The position numbers and the translations under genes were made by a program. This document shows, piece after piece, positions 1 to 6,001 of a DNA stretch of 10,160 nt; the stretch's first letter is position 1, and each line of letters opens with the position of its first letter. The notes under the pieces were generated by a model. That model did no database searches and had not been told where the DNA came from. It saw nothing but the letters and a program-made list of their open reading frames with translations. Location: contig JBGPND010000191.1 in NCBI GenBank assembly GCA_041487355.1, forward strand, positions 1-10,160. The letters are read 5' to 3'. The DNA comes from JAMXLO01 sp041487355. GTDB taxonomy: Bacteria > Pseudomonadota > Alphaproteobacteria > Acetobacterales > Acetobacteraceae.

Positions 1-18
1 GTCAGCGCTCGCTTTTCC

Positions 19-97
19 CGTCATGGCCGGGCTTGTCCCGGCCATTCGTCGTGGCACGGTGCCACCACTGATGGCCGGGACAAGCCCGGCCATGACG
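19..97. repeat. Compound palindrome: two head-to-head palindromic repeat units
   Basis: The arms at 19-45 and 71-97 are perfect inverted copies of each other (27 bp). Each arm is itself a palindrome, ATGGCCGGG / CCCGGCCAT around a CTTGT or ACAAG loop. The 25-nt spacer holds a third small hairpin (GTGGCA at 51-56 with TGCCAC at 60-65). The whole could fold as one long hairpin or as a cruciform with three short stems. Dispersed GC-rich palindromes with a CTTG(A/T) loop are, as I recall, abundant in alphaproteobacterial genomes. No gene is supported here, and reading frames through it give only low-complexity peptides. A transcription-terminating or boundary role is possible but not shown. Confidence 0.85.
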
Positions 98-139
98 GCG
101 AGGGAGCGGCGACAAGAGTCAGCAGCAACGGCGGTTGGT

Positions 140-161
140 ATAAGCGTCCGGTCAGCCACGC
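140..161. repeat. IS66 terminal inverted repeat, tnpC side
   Basis: The sequence TAAGCGTC at 141-148, followed by a GT..AGC pattern, matches the other end of the element in inverted orientation at about 16 of 22 positions. The terminal base is A where G is expected. It lies 36 nt beyond the tnpC stop codon, which is normal spacing for IS66. Confidence 0.7.
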
Positions 162-933
162 ATTCTGAGCCGGATTGCCAGTTGGGTCATGTGCATCTCA
201 GGCGGCGTTGCGCTGATCCAATCGGGCACGGATGCCAGCCAGGTTCCACGGTAGCAATTCATCGACCCGCTTGACCGGGTAGTCGGCGATGCGTTCGAGA
301 ACCTGGCGCAGATAATCCTCGGGATCGAGCCCATTCAGCTTGGCGGTTTCGATCAGCGAGTAGGCGGCCGCTGCCCGCTCCCCCACCGGCATCTGAACCG
401 GCGAACAGCCAGTTCTTCCGCCCGAGCGTCATCGGCCGCATCGACCGTTCCGCAGCGTTATTGTCGATGCAAGCCTGGCCGTCGCGCAGCACCAAAGTCA
501 ACGCATGCCAGCGCGACAACGTGTAGCGGATCGCGCCGGCCAGATCGCTTTTGCCCGAGATGCGCGCCTGGGTCTTCTCCAGCCATTGCCGCAGCGCGGT
601 GAGCAATGGCGCGCCGCGCATGTTGCGAGCAGCCAGGCGGGCATCGGGTGGCTGGCCGCGGATCGTAGCCTCGATCTCGTACAATGCCGCGATGCGCTGC
701 AACGCCTCCAATGCCAGCGGCGACTGCGTTGCCGCGCGCACGTCAAAGAACTTCCGGCGCGCATGCGCCCAGCAGGCCGCTTCGGTCACACCCTGGTCGT
801 ACAGGCCCGCATATCCGGTATATCCATCCGCCTGCCTGCAGGATGCCACCGAACTGGGCCAGGTGCTGTCGCGGATGCTCGCCTTTCCGGTTGGGGCTGT
901 AGCAATACAGCACCGCCGGCGCTGCCGTGCCGC

Positions 934-954
934 CCCCCGGATCAAGTCCGGGGG
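934..954. repeat. 21-nt palindrome, copy in tnpC (frame-breaking)
   Basis: Eight-base arms CCCCCGGA and TCCGGGGG surround the loop TCAAG. Read in the tnpC direction the loop becomes CTTGA and supplies an in-frame TGA. The neighbouring GCAGGCTC on the plus-strand right side is shared with the copy at 1046-1066, so the mobile unit may extend beyond the core. Compared with the expected IS66 protein, which resumes at the APAVLYCYSPNRKG motif, I estimate a net gain of 25 nt. Confidence 0.85.
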
Positions 955-1045
955 CAGGCTCCCGGCCGGTCATCGCGCGCGTAGCACCACAGCCGCCCGG
1001 TCTTGGTGCGGCCGAGGCCCGGGTCCAGCACCGGCACCGTGGTGT

Positions 1046-1066
1046 CCCTCGGGTCAAGCCCGAGGG
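1046..1066. repeat. 21-nt palindrome, copy in the tnpC catalytic motif
   Basis: Eight-base arms CCCTCGGG and CCCGAGGG surround the loop TCAAG. It sits between the codons for VHA and DTTVPVL, splitting the HADDT motif that carries the first catalytic Asp of IS66 transposases. In the tnpC reading direction it adds an in-frame TGA and a net gain that I estimate at 25 nt, the same as for the copy at 934-954. The right flank GCAGGCTC is also shared with that copy. Confidence 0.85.
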
Positions 1067-1216
1067 CAGGCTCTGGCATGCACCCGCTCCGCCGACATGA
1101 CATGCGTGCCGACCGCTTCGACCAGCGGGCGCATCAGCCGCGTGGTCTGGCCCACCCAGTCGGCCAAGGTCGAACGATCCAGACCGATCCCGGCTCGCGC
1201 GTAGATTTCAGCCTGG

Positions 1217-1237
1217 TCCTCGGGCTTGACCCGAGGA
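1217..1237. repeat. 21-nt palindrome, in-frame copy in tnpC (DPRVKPED peptide)
   Basis: Eight-base arms TCCTCGGG and CCCGAGGA surround the loop CTTGA. Read with tnpC it encodes DPRVKPED between DLPL and QAEIYAR. IS66 relatives read DLPLYRQAEIY here, so about two residues are replaced by eight, a net gain of 18 nt with the frame kept. The orientation is opposite to the two frame-breaking copies, so no stop codon falls in frame. Confidence 0.85.
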
Positions 1238-1915
1238 TCTAGCGGCAAGTCGTCGCAGTATTTCGCCACCAGCACATGCGACAGCTGCCCCGGTCCGGCC
1301 AGGCCGCGATGAATGGGCCGGCTGGGCGCCGGCGCCTAAGCGATCCCCTCGCAACTCCGGCACGACAGCTTCGGCCGCACATGCCGGATCACACGGAACG
1401 AGCCCGGCACGTAGTCCAACACTTCGGTCACGTCTTCGCCGAGCGGGCGCAACGCGCCGCCACACCGGGGGCGGGCACAGGGAGCGGGACGTTCCACCAC
1501 GTCGCGCGGCAGCGTCTCGGGTAGCGGCTTGCGCGCCGGCTTGCGCCGCTGCGTCTCGGTCTCTGGTGATGCCGTGGCTTGTTCCGGCTCAGGCGGCATT
1601 GCCTCCGCCACCTGCTCTTCGATCTCGCCAAGCAACAGTTCGAGTTGCTCGATCTCGCCCCGCAGCTTCTCCGAAGACGCACCGAACCGCCCGCGCAGCA
1701 GCCGTGCCAGGCGCAGCTTCAGCAGCTCGTTCCGCAGCACCTGCTCCTTCAGCCCGTTGCGTGCCGCCGTCAGCTCGGCCGCATGCTCATCCTCGCGACG
1801 CAGAAACAACGTGCGCAACGCGATCACGTTGTCCGGCAGCGCGGCGGGATCAAGCGGTGTTGGCATGGGCGAATCTTCCTTCACCGATTTGCGTCGCGCC
1901 AAGCAGTATTTCGCT

Positions 1916-2281
1916 TCATCCCGCCATCTCCAGACGCCATGTCCGCACCGGCATTCGCCAAGCTCCCGGGCTTGACCCGGGAGTGCCTTCCAACAGCATC
2001 GACAATTGAGCTGCCGTCAGCGACACCGCGCCGTCCTTCGCCTGTAGCCAAACGAAGCGGCCTTTCTCCATTCGTTTGGCAAACAGGCAGAGACCTTGAC
2101 CATCCCAGCTCAGGATCTTCACCAGATCACCGCGACGACCGCGGAAGGCAAAAAGTTGCCCGCTGAACGGGTCCTGCCCGAGATGCTGCTGCACCAACCA
2201 CGCCAAGCCATCGAAGCCCTTGCGCATGTCGGTCACGCCAGCCGCCAGCCACACACGAACACCGGGCGGCGGCGCGATCAT
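1916..2281 (-). CDS. tnpB: IS66 accessory protein TnpB with an inserted peptide
   Basis: This is the IS66 'Orf2-like' accessory protein needed for transposition; its biochemical role is poorly defined. The 121-residue frame is intact and shows the family landmarks: GVRVWLAAGVTDMRKGFDGLAWLVQ near residues 8-32, then FRGRRGDLVKILSWDGQGLCLFAKR and GRFVW. ATG at 2281 overlaps the tnpA stop by 4 nt (ATGA), the normal IS66 arrangement. Near the C terminus, LLEG is followed by TPGSSPGA and then WRMPVRTWR. Relatives read LLEGIDWR there, so eight residues encoded by the palindrome at 1963-1983 replace two. The insertion keeps the frame but lies in a conserved C-terminal block, so function is uncertain, and the partner genes are dead anyway. 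Confidence 0.88.
   Translation of the reverse strand: MIAPPPGVRVWLAAGVTDMRKGFDGLAWLVQQHLGQDPFSGQLFAFRGRRGDLVKILSWDGQGLCLFAKRMEKGRFVWLQAKDGAVSLTAAQLSMLLEGTPGSSPGAWRMPVRTWRLEMAG
1963..1983. repeat. 21-nt palindrome, in-frame copy in tnpB
   Basis: Eight-base arms CTCCCGGG and CCCGGGAG surround the loop CTTGA. It has the same orientation as the in-frame copy at 1217-1237. In tnpB it encodes most of TPGSSPGA, a net gain of about 18 nt against the family sequence LLEGIDWR. It avoids an in-frame stop because the minus strand reads TCAAG in the loop. Confidence 0.85.
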
Positions 2282-2467
2282 CCGCGCAGCGCCGTCATGA
2301 CACGGCGCAGTGCCGCCAGGCTGACCTCGTTGCCAACACGCAGCCGGCTGCCGTCCGGCAACACGACCTCAATCGTCTCCGCGCCATGCCGCGCCCTGAC
2401 CGCTGGTAATACCCCGGCGGCGACGCCGCTCCTTGCCCGTGATAATCTCGACCGTGCCGTTCAACAT
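2278..2467 (-). pseudogene. tnpA: IS66 TnpA relic with internal deletion
   Basis: TnpA is the small helix-turn-helix protein encoded first in IS66 elements. The start (ATG at 2467) encodes MLNGTVEIITGKERRRR, the usual N terminus. The end encodes ETIEVVLPDGSRLRVGNEV followed by SLAALRRVMTALRG, the usual C terminus, whose TGA overlaps the tnpB start. The two ends are in different frames, and the helix-turn-helix middle is absent. The gene spans only 190 nt, against roughly 300-400 nt in typical elements. From ATG the frame stops after about 32 codons. I therefore infer one internal deletion that also shifted the frame. Confidence 0.8.
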
Positions 2468-2487
2468 CGCCTTAAGCCCAACCTTAC

Positions 2488-2497
2488 AGAGCGCTCT
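2488..2497. promoter_or_regulatory. Perfect 10-bp palindrome upstream of tnpA
   Basis: AGAGCGCTCT lies between the IS66 right end and the tnpA start, about 20 nt upstream of the ATG on the minus strand. Its position is suitable for an operator or part of the element's promoter, but nothing else supports this. No convincing -35/-10 pair was seen beside it. Confidence 0.2.
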
Positions 2498-2538
2498 AAG
2501 GTCAACAACCTCGGCATGCTTCCGTCGCTCAAAGCAAG

Positions 2539-2560
2539 GCGGTGCTCACTAGACGCTTAC
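2539..2560. repeat. IS66 terminal inverted repeat, tnpA side
   Basis: On the minus strand the element begins GTAAGCGTC at 2560 and continues TAGTGAGCACC. It matches the opposite end at about 16 of 22 positions and has the GTAAGCG terminus typical of IS66. It lies about 90 nt upstream of the tnpA start. Confidence 0.75.
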
Positions 2561-2766
2561 GCTGATGGCGCAAGCAACGCGAGAGGATTCCAGGCTGACG
2601 CGGCGAGCCAGAGCGCGAGTGCGCATGCCCTGGACAGTGCTGGAAAGCCCATCGACCGCCTCCCCAATGATTGTCAGTTTCTGGACGTAGCCGCACGATC
2701 ATCGTGGATTCCGTTCGGCCGCACAAATCGCTTCCAACCGACGTGCGCTGTCCGTGGCGTGCCGCG

Positions 2767-2794
2767 CGGACAAGCGCGTAATCTGTGCTATGCT
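2767..2794 (+). promoter_or_regulatory. Weak candidate sigma-70 promoter for acoABC
   Basis: CGGACA (2767-2772) matches the -35 consensus at four of six bases. A 16-nt spacer separates it from TATGCT (2789-2794), which resembles a -10 box. It lies about 66 nt upstream of the acoA start in the only sizeable gap before the operon. Such matches arise often by chance, so this is a guess from position. Confidence 0.25.
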
Positions 2795-2844
2795 GCCCCC
2801 TGTCCTGGCCGACACCGGGAGTGCCAAGGTATTGTAGAAGCAAT

Positions 2845-2854
2845 GAAAGGGAGG
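2845..2854 (+). promoter_or_regulatory. Ribosome binding site deciding the acoA start
   Basis: GAAAGGGAGG lies 5 nt before the ATG at 2860 and is the only strong Shine-Dalgarno match in the leader. It supports the internal start over the upstream ATG at 2785. Confidence 0.7.
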
Positions 2855-2859
2855 GCGCC

Positions 2860-3828
2860 ATGCAGTTGAGCCACGAGGCCCTGATCAAGGCCTATCGCGA
2901 CATGGTTACAATCCGCCGGTTCGAAGAGCGGGTGCAGGAGGAATTCTCCAAGGGGGGCATTCCTGGCTTCGTTCATCTCTATGCGGGACAGGAAGCCTCC
3001 GCGGTCGGCGTCTGCTCGCATCTCGGTCCCAAGGATTACATCGCGAGCACGCATCGCGGGCATGGCCACAGCATCGCCAAAGGCTGCGATGTGACCGGCA
3101 TGATGCTCGAGCTGTTTGCCAGGAAAGACGGGCTGTGTGGCGGCAAGGGCGGCTCGATGCACATCGCCGATCTCGATTGCGGCATGCTTGGCGCGAACGG
3201 CATCGTGGGTGGCGGGCCGCCGCTCGTCGTCGGCGCGGCACTCACCGCCAAGACGCTTGGCACCGGCACCGTGGCGGTGTCGTTCACTGGCGACGGCGGC
3301 TCGAACCAGGGCACCACGTTCGAGGCGATGAACATGGCAGTGGTGCTGCAACTGCCGGCGATTTTCGTGTTCGAGAACAACGGCTACGGCGAATATACCG
3401 GCGCCGCCTATGCGGTTGGCAGCCGCGACATCGCCGGACGTGCCGCCGGATTTGGCATGCCCGCGGTGAAGGTCAGCGGCGACGATTTCTTCGCGGTGCA
3501 CGAGGCGACGCGCGAGGCGATAGAGCGCGCGCGCAGCGGCGGCGGACCGAGCGCGATCGAGGTCGATACCTGCCGCTTCTACGGGCATCACTCCGGCGAC
3601 GCACAGCTCTATCGCGGCAAGGACGAGGTGCGGCGGCTGCGTGAGGAGCGCGACTGTCTCAAGCATTTCCGCCGGCGCGTCGGCGAGGCAGGCCTGCTCG
3701 AGGCAGCCGAACTCGATGCGGTCGAGGCTGAAGTTGCGACGCTGATAGATGATGCAGTGGAAGCCGCGAGGGTGGGGGCGCCGCCGGATGCAAGCGCGCT
3801 GCTGACCGACGTCTATGTGTCGTATTAA
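2860..3828 (+). CDS. acoA: Acetoin dehydrogenase E1 component, alpha subunit
   Basis: This is the thiamine-diphosphate-dependent E1 alpha subunit, which with AcoB cleaves acetoin and passes the acetyl group to the lipoyl arm of AcoC. At 322 residues it matches AcoA/PdhA length. Visible motifs: STHRGHGH at residues 63-70, the ThDP/Mg motif beginning GDGGSNQG at 144-151 and ending in ENN at 172-174, and FYGHHSGDAQLYR at 240-252, which resembles AcoA more than pyruvate dehydrogenase E1 alpha. I chose ATG at 2860 because AAGGGAGGG sits just upstream and homology begins with LSHEALIKAYRDM; an upstream ATG at 2785 would add 25 unconserved residues. acoB follows 12 nt later. A pyruvate or other 2-oxoacid substrate cannot be excluded, but the AcoC architecture argues for acetoin. 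Confidence 0.92.
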   Translation: MQLSHEALIKAYRDMVTIRRFEERVQEEFSKGGIPGFVHLYAGQEASAVGVCSHLGPKDYIASTHRGHGHSIAKGCDVTGMMLELFARKDGLCGGKGGSMHIADLDCGMLGANGIVGGGPPLVVGAALTAKTLGTGTVAVSFTGDGGSNQGTTFEAMNMAVVLQLPAIFVFENNGYGEYTGAAYAVGSRDIAGRAAGFGMPAVKVSGDDFFAVHEATREAIERARSGGGPSAIEVDTCRFYGHHSGDAQLYRGKDEVRRLREERDCLKHFRRRVGEAGLLEAAELDAVEAEVATLIDDAVEAARVGAPPDASALLTDVYVSY

Positions 3829-3840
3829 GGGAGCCGAGCC

Positions 3841-4854
3841 ATGCCAGTGAAGTCCATCCGTCAGGCGCTGCATGAAGCGCTGGAGCAGGAGATGCGCCGT
3901 GATCCGCGCGTGGTGGTGATCGGCGAAGACGTATCCGGCGGCGCCGGTACGCAAGGCGGGCGCGACGCGGCCGGAGGCGTGCTCGGCGTCACCAAGGGGC
4001 TGATCAAGGAATTCGGCGAAACGCGCGTCATAGACACGCCGATCACGGAATCAGCCATCATGGGTGCGGCAGCAGGCGCCGCGTTGACCGGTCTGCGGCC
4101 GGTCGCGGAACTGATGTTCTCCGATTTCCTTGGCGTGTGCTTCGATCAGATCTTCAACCAGGCTGCCAAGTTCCGCTACATGTTCGGCGGCAAGGCGCGC
4201 ACGCCCCTGGTGATCCGCACCATGGTCGGCGCCGGCCGCAGCGCGGCCGCACAGCACTCGCAAAGTCTCTATCACATCTTCACGTCGATACCGGGGCTGA
4301 AAGTGGTCGTGCCGTCCAACGCGTACGACGCGAAGGGTCTGCTGATCCAGGCGATCCGCGACGACGACCCGGTGGTGTTCTGCGAACACAAGCTGATGTA
4401 CGAATTGAAGACCGAGCTGCCGGACGAAGCCTACACGCTTCCATTTGGCGAGGCCAACGTGGTGCGCGACGGCGCTGACGTCACCATCGTCGCGTTGGCC
4501 CGCATGGTGCACTACGCGAGCGAGGCTGCAGAGAAGCTTGCCGCGGAAGGAATCGAATGCGAGATCATCGATCCGCGCACCACCTCGCCGCTGGACGAGG
4601 ACACGATTCTCGACAGCGTCGAGCGCACCGGTCGTCTGGTCGTGGTCGACGAGGCGACGCCGCGTTGCAGCATGGCCACAGACATCGCCGCACTGGTCGC
4701 CGACAAGGCGTTTGGTTCGCTCAAAGCGCCGATCCGACGCGTGACGGCGCCGCACACGCCGGTGCCGTTCGCGCCTTCGCTGGAGAAGCTCTACATCCCC
4801 GATCCGGAGCGCATCGCTGCCGCGGTGCGTGAAGTCCACGGATATGCGCGATGA
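3841..4854 (+). CDS. acoB: Acetoin dehydrogenase E1 component, beta subunit
   Basis: This is the E1 beta subunit, which pairs with AcoA to complete the thiamine-diphosphate site. It has 337 residues, normal for the family. The N-terminal pyrimidine-binding half shows VVIGEDV (25-31) and DTPITESAIMG (65-74), whose Glu70 corresponds to the conserved cofactor-activating Glu of E1 beta proteins. It is followed by GLRPVAELMFSDF (84-96) and AQHSQSLY (137-144), with the conserved His139. The C-terminal transketolase-like domain carries the IIDPRTTSPLDEDTI segment. GGGAG precedes the ATG by a few bases, in the 12-nt gap after acoA. The stop overlaps the acoC start by 4 nt (ATGA), suggesting coupled translation. 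No lesion is visible. Confidence 0.93.
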   Translation: MPVKSIRQALHEALEQEMRRDPRVVVIGEDVSGGAGTQGGRDAAGGVLGVTKGLIKEFGETRVIDTPITESAIMGAAAGAALTGLRPVAELMFSDFLGVCFDQIFNQAAKFRYMFGGKARTPLVIRTMVGAGRSAAAQHSQSLYHIFTSIPGLKVVVPSNAYDAKGLLIQAIRDDDPVVFCEHKLMYELKTELPDEAYTLPFGEANVVRDGADVTIVALARMVHYASEAAEKLAAEGIECEIIDPRTTSPLDEDTILDSVERTGRLVVVDEATPRCSMATDIAALVADKAFGSLKAPIRRVTAPHTPVPFAPSLEKLYIPDPERIAAAVREVHGYAR

Positions 4855-5972
4855 GCGCATCCATCACAGCGATCACCATGCCCAAATGGGGTCTCACCAT
4901 GACCGAGGGCAAGGTGGTGCGCTGGCTGAAGCCGGAAGGTGCGTCGTTCGCGCAGGGCGAGGAGATTCTCGAGATCGAGACCTCCAAGATCACCAACGTC
5001 GTCGAAGCCGACGCGGGTGGCACGCTACGTCGTATCGTGGCGCCCGAGGGCACGTCATTGCCGATCGGCGCTCTGCTCGCCGTGCTCGCATCCGAGGATA
5101 TTCCGACGGCGGAAATCGACGCATTCGCCGCCGGTTTCGTAGTCGTCGAACGGTCGGATGAAGCGACGGAAGTCGCGGAAACGGTGACGCCGCGCGAACT
5201 GGAGGTTGCCGGCAAGCGATTGCGCTATCTGGAACTTGGCACTGGAGATGATGTGCCTGTCCTGCTGCTGCATGGCTTCGGCGCCGATCTCAACAGTTGG
5301 ATGTTCACCCAGCCGGCACTTTCGGAAGGACGTCGCACGATTGCATTGGATCTGCCGGGGCATGGTGGATCGACCAAGGATGTTGGTTCCGGCGACGCCG
5401 ACGCGCTGGTGGATGTGGTTGAGAGCGCCCTGGCCGAGCTTGGCATCGAGCGTGTTCACCTTGTCGGGCATTCGATGGGCGGCGCTGTTGCCGCCATGGT
5501 CGCTGCGCGCAGGCCTGAGCGTATCGCGACGCTGACGTTGATCGCGCCAAGTGGCCTCGGCCCGGAGATCAATGCTACGTTCATCGATGGCTTCGTACGC
5601 ATGGCACGTCGCAGGGAAGCGGTGGAGGTACTCAACCTTCTCGTGCACGATCCGGCGCTGGTAAGTCGCACAATGGTAGAAGACGTGCTGCGCTACAGGC
5701 GAATCGACGGGGTCACGACCGCCCTGGAGGCGATCGCACGTGCTTGGTTCGCCGGTGGCCGGCAGACGCGCGACGTGCTTGCAGAGGTCACGGCCTTGGC
5801 TGCACCGGTTCAGATCATTTGGGGACGCAACGACAGCATCATCCCGGTCGCGCACGCCGAGGCCCTCGCTTCACGCCTGCCAGTGCACATCCTGGAGGCA
5901 GCGGGGCATCTGCCGCATATGGAAAAGGCCAGTGAAGTGAACCGGCTGATCAAGCGGTTCATCGAGTCCTGA
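4851..5972 (+). CDS. acoC: Acetoin dehydrogenase E2: lipoyl domain fused to alpha/beta hydrolase
   Basis: This is the dihydrolipoamide acetyltransferase component of the acetoin dehydrogenase complex. Residues 5-80 form a biotinyl/lipoyl domain (MPKWGLTMTEGKV, then EIETSKITNV), with Lys46 as the predicted lipoylation site. A linker of about 35 residues leads to an alpha/beta-hydrolase fold: LLLHGFG (138-144), the nucleophile elbow VGHSMGG with Ser208, Asp328 in IIWGRNDS, and His353 in AAGHLPHMEK. The usual E2 acyltransferase domain and the E1/E3-binding domain are absent. This lipoyl-plus-hydrolase layout at 373 residues is the known AcoC form, described in Cupriavidus-type aco operons, and is the best evidence that the operon handles acetoin. 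It is translationally coupled to acoB and is the last gene of the run. Confidence 0.92.
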   Translation: MSASITAITMPKWGLTMTEGKVVRWLKPEGASFAQGEEILEIETSKITNVVEADAGGTLRRIVAPEGTSLPIGALLAVLASEDIPTAEIDAFAAGFVVVERSDEATEVAETVTPRELEVAGKRLRYLELGTGDDVPVLLLHGFGADLNSWMFTQPALSEGRRTIALDLPGHGGSTKDVGSGDADALVDVVESALAELGIERVHLVGHSMGGAVAAMVAARRPERIATLTLIAPSGLGPEINATFIDGFVRMARRREAVEVLNLLVHDPALVSRTMVEDVLRYRRIDGVTTALEAIARAWFAGGRQTRDVLAEVTALAAPVQIIWGRNDSIIPVAHAEALASRLPVHILEAAGHLPHMEKASEVNRLIKRFIES

Positions 5973-5983
5973 CGCGCATCAAC

Positions 5984-6001
5984 CTGAGGCGCCCCGCTCA
6001 G
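5984..6001. terminator. Weak hairpin after acoC
   Basis: CTGAG at 5984-5988 pairs with CTCAG at 5997-6001 around an 8-nt loop, 12 nt after the acoC stop. There is no following T run and the stem is only 5 bp. It lies between convergent coding remnants, where a terminator is expected, but the structure itself is poor. Confidence 0.2.

Larger units (their letters stand above)
198..1902 (-). pseudogene. tnpC: IS66 transposase TnpC, multiply disrupted
   Basis: This would be the DDE transposase of the IS66 element. The N-terminal part (1902 to about 1340) shows the family's leucine-rich coiled region, with GRFGASSEKL and a Cys-rich zinc-binding segment near its end. The central and C-terminal parts show LADWVGQ, DGYTGYAGLYD, CWAHARRKF and DNNAAERSMRP, the last carrying the catalytic Glu. 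Lesions in order of translation: TAG at 1338-1336 where IS66 proteins usually continue with Gln; an in-frame palindrome at 1217-1237; palindromes at 1046-1066 and 934-954 that each bring an in-frame TGA and shift the frame; an apparent 4-nt AGGC duplication near 845; and one extra base in a run of five C at 380-384. The first catalytic Asp motif (HADDT in relatives) is the site split at 1046-1066. The gene starts with ATG at 1902, 13 nt after the tnpB stop codon. Confidence 0.9.
140..2560 (-). mobile_element. Degenerate IS66-family insertion sequence
   Basis: Three genes in the canonical IS66 order tnpA-tnpB-tnpC lie on the minus strand between imperfect inverted ends. The left end reads ATAAGCGTC and the right end, on the minus strand, GTAAGCGTC. 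About 16 of the first 22 positions agree, and the GTAAGCG terminus is typical of IS66. The length of about 2.42 kb fits the family. The flanking 8-mers (132-139 and 2561-2568) do not match, so there is no visible target duplication: it has decayed, or one end was rearranged. tnpA and tnpC are clearly broken, so the element cannot move on its own. Four copies of a 21-nt palindrome lie inside tnpB and tnpC. Confidence 0.9.
2561..2859. other. Intergenic leader between IS66 and acoA
   Basis: No convincing gene lies in these 299 bases. A minus-strand frame crossing it (about 2529-2888) overlaps acoA and has no recognisable domain. A short minus-strand stretch at 2640-2697 reads VQKLTIIGEAVDGLS, which vaguely recalls HepT/DUF86 proteins, but the frame has a stop just upstream. 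I found no sigma-54 site (GG-N10-GC) of the kind used by AcoR-controlled acetoin operons, and no tRNA or riboswitch. The only candidates are a weak sigma-70-like promoter at 2767-2794 and the acoA ribosome binding site. Confidence 0.6.

Noticed and set aside
505..1204. Plus-strand open frames across the tnpC relic
   Set aside because: They run antisense to recognisable IS66 transposase blocks and have no motif of their own.
934..1983. CRISPR-like array from the repeated palindromes
   Set aside because: Spacing is irregular, the repeats differ in arm sequence and orientation, and they lie inside transposase genes.
132..2568. 8-bp target duplication around IS66
   Set aside because: The flanking octamers CGGTTGGT and GCTGATGG do not match.
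2785..2859. Upstream ATG at 2785 as the acoA start
   Set aside because: The 25 added residues show no E1 alpha similarity, and the strong ribosome binding site lies before ATG 2860.
2561..2859. Sigma-54 promoter expected for an AcoR-controlled operon
   Set aside because: The GG and GC pairs I checked in the leader do not have the required 10-nt spacing.
2788..3954. Minus-strand open frame of 388 codons opposite acoA and the start of acoB
   Set aside because: It is antisense to strongly conserved acoA/acoB sequence, is rich in His/Arg/Ala from mirrored GC codons, and shows no domain. It is a frame shadow.
4051..5855. Long minus-strand open frames opposite acoB and acoC (about 4051-4860 and 5055-5855)
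   Set aside because: They have the same antisense composition artefact in high-GC DNA, no ribosome binding site or motif, and are fully covered by recognised genes.
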